Assembly (NCBI RefSeq): GCF_049274025.1
Contig: NZ_JBASRV010000077.1
DNA: 64,000 bases
Reading direction: 5' to 3' (one strand)
From: Miniphocaeibacter sp012841535
GTDB lineage: Bacteria > Bacillota > Clostridia > Tissierellales > Peptoniphilaceae
The notes below the pieces were generated by a model. That model ran no database searches. It had not been told where the DNA came from and saw only the letters and a program-made list of their open reading frames with translations. The translations under genes were made by a program, and so were the position numbers. Each line of letters opens with the position of its first letter. Position 1 is the stretch's first letter. Below, one piece after another: positions 56,637 through 64,000 of this stretch.

Positions 56637-58409
56637 ATGGTTAAAGATAGAATAAAAAACTTAAGAGATTTAATGATTAAATATAATATAGATGCTTATA
56701 TTGTGCCTACATCAGATCCTCATCAATCTGAGTATATTGCAAAGTATTATAAAACTAGAGAATATATATCCGGTTTTACTGGTTCAGCAGGTACTTTTGC
56801 CATAACAAAGAACAAGGCAGGACTTTGGACAGATGGCAGATATTTTATTCAGGCAGCAAAGGAACTAGAAGGTTCAGGAATAGATTTATATAAAATGGGA
56901 TTAGAAGGAACTCCTACAATTATAGAATTCGTAAACAATGAAGTAGAAGAAAATGGTGTAGTTGCTTTTGATGGAGAAACCTATAGCTATGCAGATTACT
57001 TAAATTTGAAAAATAGTTTAGTTAATAAAAAAATAGAGTCTAACAGGGATTTAATTGATGAAATATGGGAAAATAGACCTAATAAACCTTCGGACAAAGT
57101 CTTTTTACATGATGTTAATTATGCCGGAGCTACAACTGAAGAAAAAATATCTGAAGTTAGAGATTTTATGGAAAAAAACAAGGTAGATTATTATCTACTT
57201 TCCAGTTTAGATGATATAAGTTATTTATTAAATATAAGAGGATTAGATGTAGATTATAATCCAGTTGTTCTATCCTATGTTTTAATTAATAAAGATAAAG
57301 CTAGATTATTTGTAGATTTGAAAAAATTAGATGAAAAAATAATTTCTAATTTAAAATTAAATGGTGTTGAAGTAGAGGAATATGAAGCTATTTTTGAACA
57401 ACTTCAAGACTTAGACCCTACAAAAACCATCTACTTTAATCCGAATAGAGTTAATGTAAGATTATTTAATTCTATACCAGAAAATATTAATAAAAAAACA
57501 GGAATTGATTTTACAACTAGTATGAAGGCTGTTAAAAATACTACAGAAATAAAAAATCAAAGAAATGCATATATAAAGGATGGTGTTGCCCTTGTAAAAT
57601 TCTTAAATTGGGTAGAAGAAAATGTTTCTAGTAATAAAGAAATTACAGAAATGGATTGTTCAAGAAGACTGTTGGAATTTAGGAAGGAACAGGAGTTATT
57701 TATTGAACCTAGCTTTGAAACAATATCAGCTTATGGTGAAAATGCAGCTCTTCCACATTACTCTCCAAGTGACGAAAGTCCTGTATATTTAAGAAGTAAG
57801 GGACTATACTTGGTAGATAGTGGGGGTCAATATCTTGATGGTACTACAGATATTACAAGAACCATTGCTTTAGGTGATTTAACAGAAGATGAAAAATTAC
57901 ACTATACTTTAACATTAAGGTCCCACATTCTTTTAATGTTAACAATATTTAAAAAGGGAACAAAGAGTTCGGCTTTAGATATTATTGCAAGACAACCTTT
58001 ATGGGAAAAGGGTATAGACTTTAATCATGGTACAGGTCATGGAGTAGGATACTTTTTAGCTTGTCATGAAGGTCCACAAAACATTTCACCTAGACATAAT
58101 AATATAGATATGATTCCTGGAATGATAACTTCAAATGAGCCTGGAGTTTATATTGAAGGTAGTCATGGTATTAGAATAGAAAATATAATGCTATGTATTG
58201 ACAAATTTCAAACAAAATTTGGAGATTTTTATGGTTTTGAATCTCTATCTCTTTGTCCTATTGATACTAAACCAGTAATTAAAGAATTACTAAGAGAAGA
58301 AGAAGTACAATGGCTAAATGAATATCATAATAGATGTTATAAGGAATTATCAAAATATCTAGATGGAAAAGATTTAGAATATTTAAAAGAAAAAACAAAA
58401 GCTATATAA
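56637..58409 (+). CDS. pepP: Xaa-Pro aminopeptidase (M24B, aminopeptidase P)
   Basis: A 590-residue metallopeptidase that removes N-terminal residues before proline, in the cytoplasm. Two creatinase-like N-terminal domains (to about 300; YIVPTSDPHQSEYIA, GFTGSAGTFAITKNKAGLWTDGRYFIQA) precede the pita-bread catalytic domain. Metal ligands are in LVDSGGQYLDGTTDITRT (two Asp), GTGHGVGYF (His) and EPGVYIEG and GIRIEN (Glu). Length matches the long eukaryote-like APP1 form. RBS GAGGTAA. Confidence 0.93.
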   Translation: MVKDRIKNLRDLMIKYNIDAYIVPTSDPHQSEYIAKYYKTREYISGFTGSAGTFAITKNKAGLWTDGRYFIQAAKELEGSGIDLYKMGLEGTPTIIEFVNNEVEENGVVAFDGETYSYADYLNLKNSLVNKKIESNRDLIDEIWENRPNKPSDKVFLHDVNYAGATTEEKISEVRDFMEKNKVDYYLLSSLDDISYLLNIRGLDVDYNPVVLSYVLINKDKARLFVDLKKLDEKIISNLKLNGVEVEEYEAIFEQLQDLDPTKTIYFNPNRVNVRLFNSIPENINKKTGIDFTTSMKAVKNTTEIKNQRNAYIKDGVALVKFLNWVEENVSSNKEITEMDCSRRLLEFRKEQELFIEPSFETISAYGENAALPHYSPSDESPVYLRSKGLYLVDSGGQYLDGTTDITRTIALGDLTEDEKLHYTLTLRSHILLMLTIFKKGTKSSALDIIARQPLWEKGIDFNHGTGHGVGYFLACHEGPQNISPRHNNIDMIPGMITSNEPGVYIEGSHGIRIENIMLCIDKFQTKFGDFYGFESLSLCPIDTKPVIKELLREEEVQWLNEYHNRCYKELSKYLDGKDLEYLKEKTKAI

Positions 58410-58445
58410 AAATCTAGAATGTTATTGTAGGTAGTAAGGAGTTTA

Positions 58446-60293
58446 ATGTTTGATATAAGAGAAGAATTAAAACGGTTACCAGATAAACCTGGTGTCTACA
58501 TGATGTTTAACGAAGATAATGAAATTATTTATGTTGGTAAGGCTAAAAACTTAAAAAAACGAGTAAGACAATATTTTACAAGTACTAGCAACCAAACTGA
58601 AAAAGTAGTTGAAATGGTTAAGCATATAAAAAGATTTGAATATATTATTGTAGATAATGAAGTAGAATCATTAATTCTTGAATCTAATTTTATTAAAGAT
58701 AAGAAACCAAAATACAATATTTTATTAAAAAATGGAGAGAAATATCCATTTATTAAAATAAATAAAGAAAAATTTCCAAGAATAGTTAAAGATAGGGTAA
58801 TTAAAAAGGATGGAGCTAAGTACTTTGGTCCTTTTCCCAATGCATATGCTGTTACAGAGATTATAGAAATCTTACAGGATATGTTTAAAGTTCGAAGATG
58901 CAGTTTAAACTTTGACAAAAATCAATATTTAAAAAGACCTTGTTTGTACTACTATATAAAAAAATGTAGTGCACCTTGTATTAAGAATATTTCTGAAGAG
59001 GAATATTTAAAAAACATAGGGGAAGTTGAATTGTTTTTAAAAGGTAAGGAAAGTAAAATAATAGATGAAACAAGGGAAAAAATGTTGCAGGCTAGTAAAG
59101 AGTTGAACTTTGAACTAGCAGCAAGATATAGGGATAATTTACAAAATATAGAAGCAATTATAGAAAAACAAAAGGTTAGAAATGCTAAGGGAACAAATAT
59201 GGATATAATTGCATTAGCAAGAAATGGTCCGGATATATGCGTTCAGGTATTTTTAATGAGAAATGGAAAAATAATTGACAGAGAACATTTTTCAATAGAA
59301 GATGAATTCTATGAAAATAATAGTGAAATTATGAGTTCCTTTTTAAAGCAATTTTATTTAGACATGGCCTTTATTCCGAAAGAAATTTTAGTAGATATTC
59401 TTCCTGAGGATTTAGAAACTCTAGAAGAATACCTAAGTAATGAAAAGGGAAGCAAGGTAAAAATTTACAAGCCCCAACGAGGAGAAAAAGTAAAACTTGT
59501 TGAAATGGTAGAAACAAATGCTAAGGAAATGTTGGAAAAACATATAACTAGCAAACAAAGAAGAGAAAGAAATAAGGATGCTGCAAATAGGGAACTAAAA
59601 GAATTAATAGGTATAGATGATACAAGCAGAATAGAGTGTTATGATATTTCCAATATTTCAGGAGTACAATCAGTAGGTTCTATGATTGTTTTTGAAAATG
59701 GGGAAAAGGCACCTAAGGAATATAGAAAATTTAAAATTAAGACAGTAGAAGGCGCAGATGATTATGCAAGTCATAAGGAAGTATTAACAAGGAGATTTTC
59801 TAGATTTGTAGTTGAAAATAAAAAGGGAAATAATATTTCCGGATTTGGAAAAAGACCGTCATTAGTTATTATGGACGGAGGGAAAGGTCAAGTTAATATT
59901 GCAAAAGAAGTTCTTAAAGAATTTAATTTAGCAATACCTGTTATTGGCTTAGTAAAAGATGATTTTCACAAAACAAGAGGGATAATTTATGAAAATCAAG
60001 AATATCCATTAAAGGTATCTTCGGCTTTATACAGAATGCTTTTCCAAATTCAAGAGGAAGCACATAGATTTGCAATTAACTATCATAGAAAGTTAAGAGA
60101 GCAAGATTTGAAAAAATCGCTATTAGATGAAATTGAAGGAATAGGAAGTATACGAAAAAAGGCTTTAATAAAGCATTTTAAATCGATTGATAAAATAAAA
60201 AAAGCTTCAATTGAAGAGTTGATGGAAGTAGATAAGATTAATAAATCAACTGCGGAGAATATTTATAATTTTTTTAAAGAGGAGAAAAGTTGA
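58446..60293 (+). CDS. uvrC: Excinuclease ABC subunit C
   Basis: The 615-residue dual-incision nuclease of nucleotide-excision repair. The GIY-YIG domain is at 14-92 (GVYMMFNEDNEIIYVGKA). A Cys-rich patch (RPCLYYYIKKCSAPC) follows, then the UVR motif that binds UvrB (about 205-240), the RNase-H-like endonuclease domain (about 390-540; ECYDISNISG, VIMDGGKGQ, with the acidic residues present) and two C-terminal HhH motifs (LLDEIEGIGSIRKKALIKHF). The 3' end overlaps hprK by 4 bp. Confidence 0.96.
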   Translation: MFDIREELKRLPDKPGVYMMFNEDNEIIYVGKAKNLKKRVRQYFTSTSNQTEKVVEMVKHIKRFEYIIVDNEVESLILESNFIKDKKPKYNILLKNGEKYPFIKINKEKFPRIVKDRVIKKDGAKYFGPFPNAYAVTEIIEILQDMFKVRRCSLNFDKNQYLKRPCLYYYIKKCSAPCIKNISEEEYLKNIGEVELFLKGKESKIIDETREKMLQASKELNFELAARYRDNLQNIEAIIEKQKVRNAKGTNMDIIALARNGPDICVQVFLMRNGKIIDREHFSIEDEFYENNSEIMSSFLKQFYLDMAFIPKEILVDILPEDLETLEEYLSNEKGSKVKIYKPQRGEKVKLVEMVETNAKEMLEKHITSKQRRERNKDAANRELKELIGIDDTSRIECYDISNISGVQSVGSMIVFENGEKAPKEYRKFKIKTVEGADDYASHKEVLTRRFSRFVVENKKGNNISGFGKRPSLVIMDGGKGQVNIAKEVLKEFNLAIPVIGLVKDDFHKTRGIIYENQEYPLKVSSALYRMLFQIQEEAHRFAINYHRKLREQDLKKSLLDEIEGIGSIRKKALIKHFKSIDKIKKASIEELMEVDKINKSTAENIYNFFKEEKS

Positions 60294-61219
60294 AAGGTAT
60301 AAAACTTAGTGATTTATGTAAAGAACTTGATTTAGAAATTATTAAAAAAAGTTCGGATTTTGATGAAGTTTTTATAACAAATGCACAAGTAAATAGACCT
60401 GGTATTCAGCTAGCTGGTTTTTACGAACAATTTCCATTTAAAAGATTGCAAATAATAGGTAAAACTGAAAATGTTTATTTAAAATCTATGGATAAGCAAA
60501 TGCGATATGAAAGAATTAGAGGTATTTTATCGTATAAAATTCCATGTTTAATATTTTCTCATAATCAGGAAATTAATGAAGAAATAATAGACTTAGCTGA
60601 TTATTATGACAGGACATTACTTAGATCTGCAAGATCTACTACAAGATTGATTTCTAAAATAGATGATAAACTAGAATACGTTTTAAGTGAAGAAATTAGT
60701 ATACATGCAGGTTTAATGGAGATTTATGGTGTAGGAGTTTTAATTATAGGAAAAAGCTCTGTAGGAAAATCTGAAACTGCATTGGATTTAATTATAAGAG
60801 GTCACAGATTAGTAGCAGATGATGTTGTAGAAGTTAGAAAACTAGAAAGAGGTTTAATGGGACAAGCTCCTAAAAACATAAGGCATTTTCTTGAAATAAG
60901 AGGAATTGGAATATTGGATATTCAACGTTTATATGGAGTTGGAAGCGTTAAATCTCAAACTGAAATAGATATGGTTATAGCTTTAGAACAATGGGATAAT
61001 GATAAAGAGTATGATCGTTTAGGAATAGATGATGAATACACAGAAATTCTAGGAGTAAAAGTTAACCAAATAACCGTACCTGTTAAACCAGGTAGAAATG
61101 TTGCTATGATTGTAGAGGTTGCTGTAAGAAACTTTAGACAAAGATCCTTCGGCTATAATGCAGCATTGGAATTAAATAAAAGACTTATTGCAGATATGGA
61201 AAATGAGTCAAAAAGTTGA
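60290..61219 (+). CDS. hprK: HPr kinase/phosphorylase
   Basis: A 309-residue bifunctional enzyme that phosphorylates HPr on Ser46 and removes it in response to glycolytic state. It has an N-terminal MurF-like domain, a P-loop GKSSVGKS at 154-161, and the family signature block EIRGIGILDIQRLYG. Its substrate with intact Ser46 is encoded at 47.06 kb. The start is TTG, overlapping the uvrC stop (TTGA), with GAGGAG upstream. The next promoter begins in its stop codon. Confidence 0.94.
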   Translation: MKGIKLSDLCKELDLEIIKKSSDFDEVFITNAQVNRPGIQLAGFYEQFPFKRLQIIGKTENVYLKSMDKQMRYERIRGILSYKIPCLIFSHNQEINEEIIDLADYYDRTLLRSARSTTRLISKIDDKLEYVLSEEISIHAGLMEIYGVGVLIIGKSSVGKSETALDLIIRGHRLVADDVVEVRKLERGLMGQAPKNIRHFLEIRGIGILDIQRLYGVGSVKSQTEIDMVIALEQWDNDKEYDRLGIDDEYTEILGVKVNQITVPVKPGRNVAMIVEVAVRNFRQRSFGYNAALELNKRLIADMENESKS

Positions 61220-61245
61220 CAATAATTTTAAAAAGAGTATATAAT
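61216..61245 (+). promoter_or_regulatory. Promoter of the PFOR gene
   Basis: TTGACA (61216-61221) overlaps the hprK stop codon. After 18 bp comes TATAAT (61240-61245). Confidence 0.75.
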
Positions 61246-61299
61246 TACTCGGGATATAAATTATTAAAATATATAGATACTTTATAGGGGGTATAATTA

Positions 61300-64000
61300 A
61301 TGGCAAAACATATGATGACTATGGATGGAAACATGGCTGCAGCCCATGTTGCGTATGCATTCACAGATGTAGCATCAATTTATCCAATAACTCCGTCTTC
61401 AACAATGGCGGAATATGTAGATGAATGGTCTGCGAATGGAAGAAAGAACATATTTGGTCAAAGAGTACTAGTTTCAGAATTACAATCTGAAGCAGGAGCA
61501 GCAGGAGCAATGCACGGTGCTTTAGCAGCAGGTTCATTAGCTACTACTTTTACAGCTTCTCAAGGATTATTATTAATGATTCCAAATATGTACAAAATAG
61601 CAGGGGAATTATTACCTGGTGTATTCCACGTATCAGCTAGAGCTTTAGCTTCTCATGCATTAAGTATATTTGGAGACCACCAAGACGTAATGGCAGCAAG
61701 ACAAACAGGATTTGCTTTATTAGCTTCAGGTTCTGTTCAAGAAGTTATGGACTTAGGTTCAGTAGCACATTTAGCAGCAATTAAAGGTAAAGTGCCATTC
61801 TTACATTTCTTTGATGGTTTTAGAACTTCTCATGAAATACAAAAGATTGAAGTTATGGATTATGATGAGTTATCAAAATTAGTTGACTATGATGCAATTA
61901 ATGAGTTTAGAAATAATTCATTAAACCCTGAAAGACCAAAGACAATGGGAACAGCACAAAATCCAGACATATATTTCCAATCTGTTGAAGCTTCAAACAA
62001 TTACTATGATGATATAGTTGGTGTAGCTGAAGATTATATTAATGAAATAAATAAAATTACAGGTAGAAACTATGGCTTATTTAACTATTATGGAGCAGAA
62101 GATGCAGAAGATATAATAGTAGCTATGGGCTCTGTAACTGAAACAATAGAAGAAACTATTGATTACTTAGCAGCTCAAGGAAGAAAAGTTGGTGTTGTAA
62201 AAGTTCATTTATACAGACCATTTTCAAAAGAGCATATGTTAAATGTAATACCAAAGACTGTAAAAAGAATTGCAGTATTAGATAGAACTAAAGAAAAAGG
62301 CTCCCTTGGAGAACCTTTATACTTAGATGTTAAATCTGCATTTTATGATGAAGAAAATCAACCAATAATCTTAAGTGGTATTTATGGATTAGGTTCAAAA
62401 GACACAACTCCAGCACAAATAGTTGCAGTTTATGACAACTTAATAAGCGAAGAACCAAAGAAAAGATTTACAATTGGTATAAAAGATGATGTATCAAATA
62501 GATCATTAGAAGTTAAAGAAGGTATTCATACTTCTCCTGAAGGAACTATTAACTGTAAATTCTGGGGATTCGGTTCAGATGGTACAGTAGGGGCTAATAA
62601 ATCAGCTATAAAAATTATAGGTGATGGTACAGATATGTACGCTCAAGGTTATTTTGAATATGATTCTAAAAAATCTGGTGGAGTTACAATTTCTCACTTA
62701 AGATTTGGTAACCAACCAATAAAATCAACTTACTATATAGACAGTGCAGATTTTATTTCATGTTCAAAACAATCATATGTTAACCAATATAAATTATTAA
62801 GAGGTCTTAAAAAAGGTGGTACTTTCTTACTTAACTGTATTTGGTCACCTGAAGAATTAGAAACTCACTTACCTAACTCAATGAAAAGATATATTGCTGA
62901 AAATGACATTAATTTCTATATAGTTAATGCATCTCAAATTGCAGCAGATATAGGATTAGGTGGAAGAATTAACATGGTTATGCAATCAGCATTCTTCAAA
63001 CTTTCTGAAGTATTACCATTAGATGAAGCTGTTGCAAGATTAAAAGAAGCAATAGTAAAAGCTTATGGTAGAAAAGGTGAAGATGTTGTAAACATGAACT
63101 ACAGGGCTGTAGACGAAGGAGTTAATTCAGTATTAAAAATTGATGTTCCTGCAGCTTGGGCTAACTTAGATGCAGATGATACTAAAGATGAAAATCTTCC
63201 AGAATTCATAAGAGAAGTAGTAATTCCTATGAATGCTCAAGAAGGAAATGACTTACCAGTATCAAAATTTGCAGATAGAGCTAACGGAGAATTCCCAATG
63301 GGAACTTCAGCTTATGAAAAAAGAGCAATAGCTTTAGAAGTGCCAGAATGGCAAATAGATAATTGTATTCAATGTAACCAATGTGCTTATGTTTGTCCTC
63401 ATGCAGTAATTAGACCTTTCTTAGTAACAGAAGAAGAAAAAGCTAATGCACCAGAAGGTTTTGAAACTAAAAAAGCAATTGGTAAGGGATTAGAAGACTA
63501 TACATTTAGAATTCAAGTTAGTACATTAGACTGTACAGGTTGTGGTAACTGTGCTGACGTATGTCCATCAAAAGAAAAAGCTTTAATAATGAAACCTTTT
63601 GAAGAGCAATATCAAGCACAAAAAGATAACTGGGATTATGCACATGAAAAAGTTGGATATAAGGAAGATTTAGTTGCAGATACAACTGTAAAAGGTAGTC
63701 AATTTAAACAACCATTATTAGAATTCTCAGGAGCTTGTGCTGGTTGTGGAGAAACTCCTTATGCTAAATTAATTACTCAATTATTTGGTGACAGAATGAT
63801 GATTGCCAATGCTACAGGTTGTTCATCTATTTGGGGTGGTTCAGCTCCAGCAACAACATACTGTCAAAATTCAGCAACAGGAAAAGGACCATCATGGGCT
63901 AATTCATTATTTGAAGACAATGCTGAATATGGTTTTGGAATGCATTTAGGTGTTGAAAAAACTAGAGAAAAAATCAAATTCTTAATGGAAGAATTCTTAG
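61300..64000 (+). CDS. nifJ: Pyruvate:ferredoxin (flavodoxin) oxidoreductase, 3'-truncated by the window
   Basis: A single-chain PFOR that oxidises pyruvate to acetyl-CoA and CO2 and reduces ferredoxin, the central step of anaerobic energy metabolism. The first 900 residues are present. Domain I (YPITPSSTMAEYVDEW, SELQSEAGAAGAMHGAL) and domain II end near 410. Domain III (about 415-630) contains the gamma-type oxidoreductase fold. Two [4Fe-4S] motifs CIQCNQCAYVCP (about 689) and CTGCGNCADVCP (about 745) follow, and the TPP-binding domain begins at CAGCGETPY (about 813). About 270 residues are missing at the 3' end. The codon choice is noticeably more regular than in its neighbours, as expected for a highly expressed gene. 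RBS AGGGGG. Confidence 0.96.
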   Translation, partial: MAKHMMTMDGNMAAAHVAYAFTDVASIYPITPSSTMAEYVDEWSANGRKNIFGQRVLVSELQSEAGAAGAMHGALAAGSLATTFTASQGLLLMIPNMYKIAGELLPGVFHVSARALASHALSIFGDHQDVMAARQTGFALLASGSVQEVMDLGSVAHLAAIKGKVPFLHFFDGFRTSHEIQKIEVMDYDELSKLVDYDAINEFRNNSLNPERPKTMGTAQNPDIYFQSVEASNNYYDDIVGVAEDYINEINKITGRNYGLFNYYGAEDAEDIIVAMGSVTETIEETIDYLAAQGRKVGVVKVHLYRPFSKEHMLNVIPKTVKRIAVLDRTKEKGSLGEPLYLDVKSAFYDEENQPIILSGIYGLGSKDTTPAQIVAVYDNLISEEPKKRFTIGIKDDVSNRSLEVKEGIHTSPEGTINCKFWGFGSDGTVGANKSAIKIIGDGTDMYAQGYFEYDSKKSGGVTISHLRFGNQPIKSTYYIDSADFISCSKQSYVNQYKLLRGLKKGGTFLLNCIWSPEELETHLPNSMKRYIAENDINFYIVNASQIAADIGLGGRINMVMQSAFFKLSEVLPLDEAVARLKEAIVKAYGRKGEDVVNMNYRAVDEGVNSVLKIDVPAAWANLDADDTKDENLPEFIREVVIPMNAQEGNDLPVSKFADRANGEFPMGTSAYEKRAIALEVPEWQIDNCIQCNQCAYVCPHAVIRPFLVTEEEKANAPEGFETKKAIGKGLEDYTFRIQVSTLDCTGCGNCADVCPSKEKALIMKPFEEQYQAQKDNWDYAHEKVGYKEDLVADTTVKGSQFKQPLLEFSGACAGCGETPYAKLITQLFGDRMMIANATGCSSIWGGSAPATTYCQNSATGKGPSWANSLFEDNAEYGFGMHLGVEKTREKIKFLMEEFL

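Overview
The window is a low-GC (roughly 30%), gene-dense chromosomal segment. It most likely comes from an anaerobic Bacillota (Firmicutes) of the Tissierellia/Clostridia type. The supporting genes are an anaerobic ribonucleotide reductase activase, pyruvate:ferredoxin oxidoreductase, rubrerythrin, a V-type ATPase operon, T-box and SAM-I riboswitches, HPr/HPr kinase, a CWB2-repeat surface protein, strong AGGAGG-type ribosome binding sites and frequent TTG starts. The exact genus cannot be read from the sequence.

Layout. 1-4.4 kb: the 3' end of nrdG, then a MacAB-like export operon behind a promoter with an operator-like dyad. 4.5-6.7 kb: a membrane protein, YozG-like repressor and lipoprotein unit behind two matching operators. 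6.7-11.3 kb: a P-loop kinase, then a divergent locus with MoxR-AAA/VWA genes on one side and zincin-like and DnaJ-domain genes on the other. 11.5-19.9 kb: a complete nine-gene V-ATPase operon. 20-22.7 kb: DedA, a TcaA-like protein and a glyoxalase-family protein. 22.7-27.2 kb (minus strand): aconitase, isocitrate dehydrogenase and citrate synthase, the oxidative TCA arm to 2-oxoglutarate, with tRNA-Thr upstream. 27.3-28.2 kb: a tryptophan T-box and the TrpP transporter. 28.3-31 kb (minus strand): YacP, RlmB, an aldo/keto reductase and a DsbA-family protein. 31.3-35.8 kb: PgpA, RNase H, TrkA, a frameshifted TrkH and Apt. 35.9-37.3 kb: nicotinate phosphoribosyltransferase. 37.4-40.3 kb: a CsoR-controlled copper operon (copA-copZ-csoR). 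40.4-43.3 kb: carD-PIN/TRAM-ispD-ispF. 43.3-44.8 kb: SAM-I riboswitch and metK. 44.8-48.9 kb: a BFD-like protein, MreB, rubrerythrin, HPr and a CWB2-CAP surface protein. 49-53.7 kb: an accessory stretch with a decayed DUF1989 gene, a cold-shock gene, an IS3 element, a candidate secreted toxin/immunity pair, diverged flanking repeats and a broken small gene. 53.8-64 kb: housekeeping genes again (ychF, ModE-like, MocA-like, aminopeptidase P, uvrC, hprK, PFOR cut by the window end).

Most notable observation. The copper ATPase gene starts, with a perfect RBS and CsoR-controlled promoter, 69 bases upstream of the longest uninterrupted frame. It reads in frame through a UGA placed exactly at the first Cys of the metal-binding motif (GMT-UGA-x-x-C). 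The UGA lies at the foot of a 39-nt hairpin with a G-rich apical loop, the geometry of a bacterial SECIS element. I read it as a candidate selenocysteine-containing copper P-type ATPase. A nonsense mutation or a sequencing error remains the alternative. The second item of interest is the secreted protein at 51.85 kb with a polymorphic-toxin-like C-terminus and an adjacent immunity-like gene.
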